37,678 nucleotides of DNA from Akkermansia sp. (GTDB lineage Bacteria > Verrucomicrobiota > Verrucomicrobiia > Verrucomicrobiales > Akkermansiaceae): assembly GCA_017415995.1 (NCBI GenBank), contig JAFQDN010000041.1, positions 1-37,678 of the forward strand, given 5' to 3'. Position numbers and translations under genes: made by a program. Positions 31,413 through 37,678 of the stretch are shown here, piece by piece (within the stretch, counting starts at the first letter, position 1; every line of letters begins with the position of its first letter). The notes beneath the pieces are model-generated. The model ran no database searches and was not told the origin of the DNA. It saw only the letters and a program-made list of their open reading frames with translations.

Positions 31413-31465
31413 CTCGCCTGAGGGATTAAAATCAAGGCGAGTGGCATAAAAACCGCTCGCCACTC
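31413..31465 (+). promoter_or_regulatory. mutually exclusive hairpins in the yebC-rho intergenic region
   Basis: CTCGCCT (31413-31419) can pair with AGGCGAG (31435-31441). The same GGCGAG can instead pair with a second CTCGCC (31456-31461), and GAGTGGC (31439-31445) can pair with GCCACTC (31459-31465). The alternatives cannot form together. This is the layout of an attenuator, placed just before rho, a gene known to be autoregulated in other bacteria. No good T-run follows. Confidence 0.45.
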
Positions 31466-31512
31466 CGTTCTACAAAGCCCATTCTGTTACCGAAAAGGTA
31501 TATCTGTGCGCC

Positions 31513-32892
31513 ATGAACCACAACGCACCATCACATACCCCCCGCAACGGCAATATGCGTACGCGATTCTCACGCCAACCATTACAAGAAAGCGCGGAAT
31601 CCCGTAGCTACGGACAACAGCGCCAAGGCAACCGCTTTGACCGCAACAACAACAACCGCAGCACTAACCGCATGCACAACAACATGGGCACCAGACCCGC
31701 CCGCCCCGTACGCCGGCGCCCCAGCTACGAACGCCCTCAACCCATCCCCAAAACGGGGCGCGCCTATGTACCCGTAGGTGAACCGCAAGAGCTCACCGGG
31801 CTGCTGGAAATCACGACCAAGGGCTTCGGATTCATCCGCACACCGGAATCTAACTGGGCTCCCTCCAACGAGGCCGTTTATGTATCTGCGGACGTCATCG
31901 CCACCTACAAGCTGCGCCCCTATGTGCAAGTGACCGGCATGGCGCAAAAGTATGAGCGTGGCCACCAGCTCATCTCCGTCAGCAAGGTTAACGGACTCCC
32001 CCCGGAAGAAGCAGCAAATGCCCCGCATTTTGAGGACTTGAAGGCAGTGAATCCGAATCACCGCTTATCATTTGAGACCGCAGCAACACGCTACACCACA
32101 CGCACGTTGGACTTAGTTGCCCCGGTAGGACGCGGACAACGCGGACTAATTGTAGCCCCTCCCCGCACCGGCAAGACCACCTTGCTTATGCACATTGCGC
32201 AGGGAGCACTCCACAATTACAAGGACGATTTACACCTCATCATCCTGCTCGTAGACGAGCGCCCCGAGGAGGTGACGGAGTTCCGCCGAGCCTTGCCGGA
32301 GGCGGAGATATTTGCCTCCAGCAACGATTGCAGCATCAAAGAGCACTGCCGCATTGCCGAAATGTGTGTAGAACGCGCCAAACGCCTCGTGGAAAACGGC
32401 AAGCATGTTCTCATCCTTATGGACTCCATCACACGACTGGCCCGCGCCTACAACAACGCCGAGCGCGGCACCGGACGCACCATGAGCGGCGGTATTGATG
32501 CCAAAGCGTTGGAGACCCCTCGACGCTTGTTTGCTGCTGCGCGTAACACGCGCACTGCAGGCTCCCTCACCATTTTAGCCACGGCTCTTATTGAAACTAA
32601 CAGCCGTATGGACGAGCTCATTTTCCAAGAGTTCAAAGGCACGGGCAACATGGAACTTGTGCTCAACCGCCGCATCGCGGAAATGTACATCTACCCCGCA
32701 GTCGACATCCTGCGCAGTGGTACCCGCCGTGAGGAACTCATCCTGCCGGAGTGGATGATGGAGAAAATCCACATCATCCGCCGCGCCCTTGCGGGGCACC
32801 GCCCGCCGGAGGCCATGGAGCGCTTACTCTTCTTCCTGCGCAAGTTCTCCACCAATTCTCAGATGCTCATGGGCATCAAATCCCGAGGTTAA
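31513..32892 (+). CDS. rho: transcription termination factor Rho with an Arg/Asn/Gln-rich N-terminal extension
   Basis: This 459-residue hexameric RNA helicase ends transcription at Rho-dependent sites. The cold-shock-like primary RNA-binding domain is at about 93-150 (GLLEITTKGFGFIRTP). Walker A is GLIVAPPRTGKTTLL near 212-222, followed by LLVDERPEEVTEFRR, HVLILMDSITRLARAYN, the Q/R-loop region GRTMSGGIDAKAL and the C-terminal LRSGTRREELILP. The usual N-terminal three-helix subdomain is missing. It is replaced by about 80 residues of low-complexity sequence rich in Arg, Asn and Gln (for example GNRFDRNNNNRSTNRMHNN), likely disordered and RNA-binding. An ATG at codon 15 is an alternative start. 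It ends at a perfect terminator. Confidence 0.96.
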   Translation: MNHNAPSHTPRNGNMRTRFSRQPLQESAESRSYGQQRQGNRFDRNNNNRSTNRMHNNMGTRPARPVRRRPSYERPQPIPKTGRAYVPVGEPQELTGLLEITTKGFGFIRTPESNWAPSNEAVYVSADVIATYKLRPYVQVTGMAQKYERGHQLISVSKVNGLPPEEAANAPHFEDLKAVNPNHRLSFETAATRYTTRTLDLVAPVGRGQRGLIVAPPRTGKTTLLMHIAQGALHNYKDDLHLIILLVDERPEEVTEFRRALPEAEIFASSNDCSIKEHCRIAEMCVERAKRLVENGKHVLILMDSITRLARAYNNAERGTGRTMSGGIDAKALETPRRLFAAARNTRTAGSLTILATALIETNSRMDELIFQEFKGTGNMELVLNRRIAEMYIYPAVDILRSGTRREELILPEWMMEKIHIIRRALAGHRPPEAMERLLFFLRKFSTNSQMLMGIKSRG

Positions 32893-32917
32893 GCGCACAC
32901 AACCCATCATTCTCTAC

Positions 32918-32947
32918 AAAAAAGCGGGCTACGTAGCCCGCTTTTTT
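32918..32947. terminator. intrinsic terminator after rho
   Basis: A perfect inverted repeat: AAAAAAGCGGGCTAC at 32918-32932 against GTAGCCCGCTTTTTT at 32933-32947. It works in both directions; rho ends 26 bases upstream. Confidence 0.9.
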
Positions 32948-33096
32948 GCTACTTGCGCCTCGTTCTGATAAGTCATCCGAGCAATAATGAAGCGTTATGA
33001 CACAGAATATTCCTCACCCAAACAAGCTAAAAAAACAGCATAATTTTACGCAAAGCATTCATTTTTCAATAAAATCATTTTTACTTAATAAAAATT

Positions 33097-33121
33097 AGAA
33101 CTCATATATATAGAGAGTTCT
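33097..33121 (+). promoter_or_regulatory. inverted repeat over an AT-rich promoter region
   Basis: AGAACTC at 33097-33103 and GAGTTCT at 33115-33121 flank an ATATATATA core that contains -10-like sequences, 20 bases before the ankyrin ATG. TTTACT at about 33080 is a possible -35. It could be an operator for a dimeric repressor or a 5' mRNA hairpin. Confidence 0.4.
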
Positions 33122-33140
33122 CAGTTTTCACACCTCTATT

Positions 33141-34226
33141 ATGCCAGACCAAATCAACCAACCGCAAAACGAAATTACGTTTTCTCACACACAACAAACC
33201 AAACTCAGCAACGTCTTAATCAAAGCGTTGCAACGTGGTGACGCAAAAGGCGTCAAAGCAGCCTTCGCAAATGGGGTTGACCCCAACGGCACGGACGAGA
33301 GTGGGCTGAGCGTCTTGTCGTGGGCAGCCCTCTTGGGTAGGAGCGGCTGTGTCAAACAGCTTCTGGCCGCCGGCGCGGATGCAAACGCCGCCGACCCAGA
33401 GAACTGGAGCAGTCTGATGTTCGCAGCCGACAACGGGCACGTGGAATGCGTGAAACTCTTGTTGGCTGGCGGGGCAGCGGTGGAAAAGGCGGATTTAGAT
33501 GGCGAAACCAGCCTGATGCGTGCCGCCAGGCACGGACACGCCGAGTGCATGCAGGTGCTGCTGGCCGCCGGGGCGAATCTGCACGCTGTAAACGTGGAGG
33601 GCACAAGCAGCCTGCAGTACGCGGTTGAACGTGGGCACACCAAATGCGTGAAGCTGCTGCTGGAAGCCGGAGCCGACCCGAACAGCATGCTTCAGCTCGT
33701 GATTGAAAATGGGCATAACAGCCTCCTCAAGATGCTGCTGGAACACGGGGCAGACCCAACCAGGGGTTGCGCCACTGCAAGCCGAGTCATCCCGGTAAAA
33801 CTGCTGCTGGAGGCCGGAGCGGATGCCGACGCTTGGCTTGCCGAGGCAGCTGTGGACAACCGCAAATTGGTAGCCAAGAATCTGCTGAAGCACGGAGCGG
33901 ACGCAAGCAAGGCTTTGTCCGCAGTAGCGAAGCGGAACAGCAAGTGCGGAGCACTGTTCTTGCTTAAGCAAGGTGCGGACCCGAACGCCGGGCTGGCACC
34001 TGCGGCATCAGCCGGGCATTCGGGCGTCATGGAGCTGTTGCTCCGGCACGGTGCCGACCCGAATACGGGTATGGCAGCCGCAGCAGCCTTCGGCAATATC
34101 TACAACGTGCGACTCTTATTGTGGAGGGGAGCCGACCCGACCCCGGGTATCAAGGCGGCTGCAGTTGCCGGGCACACGCACCTTGTAAAGATACTGCAAG
34201 AGCACGCAAAGCAATACGCAGCCTGA
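33141..34226 (+). CDS. cytoplasmic ankyrin-type protein with shortened 26-residue repeats
   Basis: The 361-residue protein lacks a signal peptide. The GAD/GAN turn glycines fall at residues 78, 111, 144 and 177 (spacing 33, canonical ankyrin) and then at 203, 226, 252, 278, 304 and 330 (spacing 26, 23, 26, 26, 26, 26). The later units, such as LAPAASAGHSGVMELLLRHG, keep both helices and the GADPN turn but lack the 7-residue DxxGxTP loop that forms the beta-hairpin. The canonical half also repeats a GHxxCVKLLL helix with a conserved Cys. It is probably a protein-binding scaffold. It is monocistronic, between the rho terminator and a structured region. Base composition is somewhat more GC-rich than the flanking non-coding DNA. 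Confidence 0.85.
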   Translation: MPDQINQPQNEITFSHTQQTKLSNVLIKALQRGDAKGVKAAFANGVDPNGTDESGLSVLSWAALLGRSGCVKQLLAAGADANAADPENWSSLMFAADNGHVECVKLLLAGGAAVEKADLDGETSLMRAARHGHAECMQVLLAAGANLHAVNVEGTSSLQYAVERGHTKCVKLLLEAGADPNSMLQLVIENGHNSLLKMLLEHGADPTRGCATASRVIPVKLLLEAGADADAWLAEAAVDNRKLVAKNLLKHGADASKALSAVAKRNSKCGALFLLKQGADPNAGLAPAASAGHSGVMELLLRHGADPNTGMAAAAAFGNIYNVRLLLWRGADPTPGIKAAAVAGHTHLVKILQEHAKQYAA

Positions 34227-34232
34227 GAAAAA

Positions 34233-34310
34233 GCGGCGCGATAATCCCCCTCCCCTGCTCTGCGCAATTAACAGGAAATGCAGCGCATGCAGGGGGTGGG
34301 GGAATGCCGC
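34233..34310 (+). other. large imperfect hairpin in the 3' region of the ankyrin gene
   Basis: CCCCCTCCCCTGC and GCGC (34246-34265) pair with GCGC and GCAGGGGGTGGGGG (34283-34302), with a T-T mismatch, a bulge and a small internal loop. An outer GCGGC/GCCGC stem (34233-34237 with 34306-34310) can extend it. It starts 6 bases after the stop codon. There is no T-run, so it is not a simple terminator; it could protect the mRNA end or be part of an RNA. Confidence 0.5.
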
Positions 34311-34690
34311 AACATCGGCAATGACTGAAAACAAGCAGCGCCCCGGGGAGGGGGCACTGAGTCGGTAGATGAAGGCCGCGGGAAGTCGAACCTTACACCG
34401 TTATACGTGAACGCGCGCGAGGCACGGATTAGTTCAAGCGGAAGGTGATACGGGCTTTAGTCATATCGTAGGGGAAGACATAGAATACGATATTGCTAGC
34501 CTCACATCAGGACATTTTACTGACGTGGGTGCTTTATATTCGCATTTCGAGATTTGGCCTTGGCTTGTACTGCGGGGTTGGTGTGCTCTGAAATTCCTTA
34601 ATAGCACATAGGGCATGGTAGGACTTTCTTCCTCCATGCTCAATCGTTTTATTAAGCTATTGAGTATTTTCTGCTCTCTGACGAAGAGCC
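34311..34690. other. gene-free stretch with several small hairpins
   Basis: I see no credible coding region here; a 77-codon minus-strand frame (34461-34694) has no recognisable features. Near the end, CATGGTAGGA pairs with TCCTCCATG (34614-34638), CTCAAT with ATTGAG (34639-34664) and GCTCT with AGAGC (34673-34689), leading into the terminator at 34696. The series of stems just before a terminator would suit a small structured RNA, but I cannot assign it to a known family (no tmRNA, RNase P or SRP RNA motifs found). Confidence 0.4.
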
Positions 34691-34695
34691 CCAAT

Positions 34696-34719
34696 AAGCG
34701 GGTTCAAGCCCCGCTTTTT
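34696..34719 (+). terminator. intrinsic terminator
   Basis: AAGCGGG at 34696-34702 pairs with CCCGCTT at 34710-34716, followed by TTT. The 7-base loop TTCAAGC happens to match a tRNA T-loop. There is no coding gene on this strand for 470 bases before it, which is why a non-coding transcript is suspected. Confidence 0.7.
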
Positions 34720-34770
34720 GCTGTCTGCATCGTCTCCGAGTAATAAAAATTTACAAAAATCATTTTATGC

Positions 34771-34799
34771 TTGACAAGAACAAAAAAATTGCTTATTAT
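34771..34799 (+). promoter_or_regulatory. strong promoter upstream of the RHS-like gene
   Basis: A perfect TTGACA at 34771-34776 and TATTAT at 34794-34799 with a 17-base spacer. Transcription should start near 34806, which leaves about 380 bases of leader before the ATG at 35186. Confidence 0.75.
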
Positions 34800-35185
34800 T
34801 CCCCCAGCAAGACGAAGCAAACTATCTGAAGCCCGTTTTCTACCTCAGCAGACCAACATGATGTCACCCCTCCCGAGAATTCTGTGGACGTGGACCTTGT
34901 ATATGGAGCTGTGAAAAACCATGCTTTACTAATTCGCTTTGTTGAAGCAACATAAAATCACGCTGAAAGCTATTTACAGACAAAGAGAACTTTATTCTTC
35001 ATCATGCGCGGGCAGGCTCGTTATCGGGCTATGCATTCGCCTGACGGATTTTGTTACCCTCTTACCCTGTTGATGCCTCCGGTACTGAGTTTCGGTCTCC
35101 CCGGTTTGGAGTCTCGGAATCGCTTATGTTGTTTCATGCTGCACTAACTCACGCTGTCAAAGGCGTACAATCAACACTCAATATA
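34800..35185 (+). other. long leader of the RHS-like gene with a possible 18-codon leader ORF
   Basis: A short frame at 34858-34914 encodes MMSPLPRILWTWTLYMEL; it lies about 50 bases after the predicted transcript start and has no strong ribosome-binding site. The RHS frame is open upstream from 35186 back to a stop at 35042, including another ATG at 35126. A perfect TATAAT at 35182-35187 overlaps the ATG at 35186 but lacks a matching -35. No known riboswitch or attenuator is recognisable. Confidence 0.35.
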
Positions 35186-37678
35186 ATGAGCACTGATTAT
35201 TACAATAACCCTAGCGCAGTCGGGGCCGGCAAGATGACTGCTAATCCGTCGAAGGTGGATTCTTCCTTCAATTCCGTTAACCTTAACCAAAACAACAACA
35301 AACTTATTGTTATGTCCGAAGATACTACATACACTACGCAAGAAAGTTCCGTTATTGCTGAAACAGCAAGCATGAGTATTCAGCCCATTATTGCACCGGG
35401 TTGCACCATTCTCCGCTCTGAGGAGCCGGTGAATGAGCAGCCGAGTTCGCAGTGCATCAATGAGGTGTTGCTCTTTAATTCCGAGCTTGTTGTGCCTCGC
35501 GATTCCTCTGTGCAGGTTTATGTGCAGATGGATGACGAGGGTGATTTGCTCATCACCCGCAATCCGCTTGTCGCTGCAAGCGCCGAGGCTCGCAATGCCG
35601 CTATTCAGGCGGAGCTTGATGCTCCCGCAGCGGACTCGCTGCTCTTCCACCGCCATTTGCAAGGCGAGGAGTGGAAGCATATTGATGATGCAGCGCTCTG
35701 GTCTCCGGAGCAGCTGCAAGGTAAGCGCATTTTTGCGCTCTCTGCAGGTTCTTGGTACATCAGCGCTCGCTTGTCCAATGACTACATGGCCTACAGCAGT
35801 GAAAACCGTAAGCTGTTCCGCTATGCCATTGTGTCTCTGAGCTCTGAGGAGCCGCATCTCTACACGCCGGATGCCTCCGTTTGCCCCGCTTGCGGCTGCG
35901 GCGGTGATAGCGATGGCGATGCGGATGCCCAACCTGCATCCGACCTGCCGTCCACCCCGGATGACCTCTGCCGCGCTCAGGCTTTCCCGGTGCTCACGGC
36001 GGATGGCAAAACCGCGCTGAAGTACGATGGTCCGTGGGGCTGGAGCGCTACTCGCAACGGGGCTTCCATCACCATCACCCCGACCAAGGGAGCCCCTCTC
36101 TGCTTTGAGACGGATGCCGACGATGCTTCTTCGGCGCACCCGTCCGGCACGTCGCGCAAGCGCAATATGCAAGTGCAGTTGCAGCTGGCAGACGGCTCAC
36201 CCTGCACCGATGGCGAGCCTGCGAGACTGATGCTCAAGGATGACTCCGGGCGTTGCCTGGTGTTCGATGCTGCCTCCGGTGCCGTTGTGGCAACAATTTC
36301 TCCCGATAACAAGCTACACACTCAGGAGCAACGCTCAGCGCAAATTACCGAGCGCATGGAAAACGGCTTGCTGACCTGTGTATACTCGGCTGCGGAGGGG
36401 CTCATGAGGTCCACGCAGCAGGAGGATGGCGGTATTCTGGCGGAGTGGTTTGCACCCGCAGCTGTAACGGTGAATGAGGATGGCTCATTTGCCACGCAAG
36501 GCCTTGCTTATAAGACGGCTATCTACCGAATCACGCAGGAGAACGGGGTGCTGACAACATCCGTAACGCGCCAACAGCGCGACCGCGAGGCGCATGGCTC
36601 TACCCGCGTGGAAAACGGCGATTCTGTGGTGATTACCAAGGGAGCCGGGGCTGAGGCTGTTGTGCATACGTACACCACCACCTACCCCACCAACGGCATC
36701 ATGCAACGAGTGGTATCCACAAAGCGCGCCAATGATACTGCACCCGCCGCATGCAGCTGTACTACCATGCAGTACACGGAGGGCGGCTGGCTGCTCATCG
36801 AGCAAAAACAAGGCTTTGGGTCTGATGCCGAGCAAACGGATTCCTTCTTCTACGGTGATTCGTTCCGCCCCGAGCGCACGTTCCGACACAATGGGAATTT
36901 CTCTTTCCGTGTGTATGACGTCTTGGGGCGCGTCACCTTGGAGAAATCCCCTTGGGGTGCCGGCCTTACCAAGATAACCCGCACCACGTATGCGACGGCG
37001 CGTTTCTATGATATTCGCCCCGCTTCGGTGGCAGAGCATCATGTGAATGCATCCGGCGCGGAGGTACTGTTCCGCAATACAACCTACAGCTACGAGGAAT
37101 CTTCCGAATTAGAGCGTGTCACCACCACAGTGACAGCAGGTGGCAGTTCGCAGCAGCAGGTGAGCATTGAGGAAACTTTCGGCACCGCTCCCACCTATGC
37201 CTACGCAGCAGGCAAGCCGAAGTTCTCGCAAGGTATTGACGGCGTGCAGACTGTCCACGAGTACGAGGCTACGACCGAGCATGGGGCTATCCACAAGCAT
37301 ACCTCCATTACCAAAGCCAACAGTGAGTTGGTAGCAGCTCAGAGCCGCAAGAGCGAGAGCTTTATCGCAGCCAATGATACTACCACCTTTGAACAGGAAA
37401 GCATTTGGAACGGCTCGCAGTGGTTGCTCTTGGATACTACTGCTTACGAGTACGACGAGCAACAGCGTGTCACCAAGACCACGCGTGGCAATGGTCGATT
37501 CAGTACAACCACGTGGATGTGCTGTGGCGTACTCAGCGAAACGGACGAGGACGGCATCACCACCACCTACGCCTATGATTCCGCGCGCCAGCTCACGGAA
37601 ATTTCTCGTGAGGAGGTGTACGACGGTGAGACCTGCATCACCCCCGAGACCATCACGGAATACACTCGCGATGCAGCC
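35186..37678 (+). CDS. RHS/YD-repeat-like protein, 5' part (cut by window end)
   Basis: An uninterrupted frame of 831 codons runs in phase to the last base of the window, so the gene continues beyond it. The N-terminus (MSTDYYNNPSAVGAGKMTAN) has no classical signal peptide. A Cys-rich knot CPACGCGGDSDGD occurs near residue 232. The later part shows RHS-type strands: YEYDEQQRVTKTTRGNGRF and WMCCGVLSETDEDGITTTYA followed by YDSARQLTEISREE. The Cys-Cys-Gly motif before TDEDG is one I associate with verrucomicrobial RHS proteins. Such proteins form large beta-shells and often carry variable C-terminal toxins, which cannot be checked here. The start is uncertain: ATGs at 35126 and 35312 are in the same frame. 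Confidence 0.75.
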   Translation, partial: MSTDYYNNPSAVGAGKMTANPSKVDSSFNSVNLNQNNNKLIVMSEDTTYTTQESSVIAETASMSIQPIIAPGCTILRSEEPVNEQPSSQCINEVLLFNSELVVPRDSSVQVYVQMDDEGDLLITRNPLVAASAEARNAAIQAELDAPAADSLLFHRHLQGEEWKHIDDAALWSPEQLQGKRIFALSAGSWYISARLSNDYMAYSSENRKLFRYAIVSLSSEEPHLYTPDASVCPACGCGGDSDGDADAQPASDLPSTPDDLCRAQAFPVLTADGKTALKYDGPWGWSATRNGASITITPTKGAPLCFETDADDASSAHPSGTSRKRNMQVQLQLADGSPCTDGEPARLMLKDDSGRCLVFDAASGAVVATISPDNKLHTQEQRSAQITERMENGLLTCVYSAAEGLMRSTQQEDGGILAEWFAPAAVTVNEDGSFATQGLAYKTAIYRITQENGVLTTSVTRQQRDREAHGSTRVENGDSVVITKGAGAEAVVHTYTTTYPTNGIMQRVVSTKRANDTAPAACSCTTMQYTEGGWLLIEQKQGFGSDAEQTDSFFYGDSFRPERTFRHNGNFSFRVYDVLGRVTLEKSPWGAGLTKITRTTYATARFYDIRPASVAEHHVNASGAEVLFRNTTYSYEESSELERVTTTVTAGGSSQQQVSIEETFGTAPTYAYAAGKPKFSQGIDGVQTVHEYEATTEHGAIHKHTSITKANSELVAAQSRKSESFIAANDTTTFEQESIWNGSQWLLLDTTAYEYDEQQRVTKTTRGNGRFSTTTWMCCGVLSETDEDGITTTYAYDSARQLTEISREEVYDGETCITPETITEYTRDAA

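Noticed and set aside
34461..34694. 77-codon minus-strand frame in the gene-free segment
   Set aside because: No promoter, ribosome-binding site or recognisable motif; it overlaps small RNA hairpins and a terminator.
34227..34745. tmRNA, RNase P RNA or SRP RNA
   Set aside because: None of the conserved core motifs of these RNAs was seen; the tRNA-like arms lack an acceptor stem.

Overview
The window reads like a chromosome segment of a Gram-negative bacterium of the PVC group, most likely Verrucomicrobiota and perhaps an Akkermansia-like gut species. This is an inference from gene content: a polysaccharide export system with an outer-membrane barrel, an ActC-type quinol module, ankyrin proteins, an RHS protein with a Cys-Cys-Gly motif, and few clear Shine-Dalgarno sites. 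No 16S gene is present to settle it. GC content looks moderate and coding density is high.

Layout. 1-327: the 5' end of a group IIC intron (minus strand, running off the left edge) sits directly behind an intrinsic terminator. 328-6395 (minus): SprT-like metalloprotein, large secreted ankyrin protein, CrcB fluoride channel, and a flotillin/NfeD membrane pair. 6509-6939 (plus): rpsO with its own promoter and terminator. 6966-10405 (minus): a Wzy/O-antigen-ligase-like membrane protein behind ilvB. 10595-11359 (plus): secreted phosphodiester-glycosidase-like protein. 11360-12927 (minus): acpP, an unknown protein, and a LysM protein with a degenerate L,D-transpeptidase-like domain. 13015-14857 (minus): MurG/MGDG-type glycosyltransferase and coaX. 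14925-19824 (minus): tRNA-Gly(TCC), a secreted protein, an outer-membrane barrel, a Wzz/BY-kinase and a Wza-like export protein, that is, an exopolysaccharide assembly module. 19968-20115 (plus): tRNA-Gly(CCC), divergent from the first. 20239-23726 (plus): two unknown membrane proteins, gatC, gatA and thiD, tightly packed. 23774-24877 (minus): orphan efflux adaptor lipoprotein. 24971-27773 (plus): ActC-like protein, cytochrome c and a polytopic membrane protein, joined by 4-bp overlaps. 27862-30159 (plus): Ala/Pro-rich single-pass membrane protein. 30341-32947 (plus): tRNA-Pro(CGG), yebC, and rho with a disordered N-terminus. 33141-34226 (plus): an unusual ankyrin protein. 34227-34745: gene-free but structured. 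34771-37678 (plus): a promoter, a long leader and the first 831 codons of an RHS-like protein cut by the right edge.

How they fit together. The region from 6966 to 19730 holds chain-length control/kinase, export, barrel and polymerase functions for a surface polysaccharide, but no flippase or initiating sugar transferase, so those should lie elsewhere. The 24971-27773 operon is the strongest candidate for an undescribed system: it has the quinol-binding membrane subunit and cytochrome of Alternative Complex III but not the iron-sulfur or pentaheme subunits. Other points of interest are a 26-residue ankyrin-like repeat array, a tRNA fused to the head of the polysaccharide operon, and possible alternative hairpins before rho.
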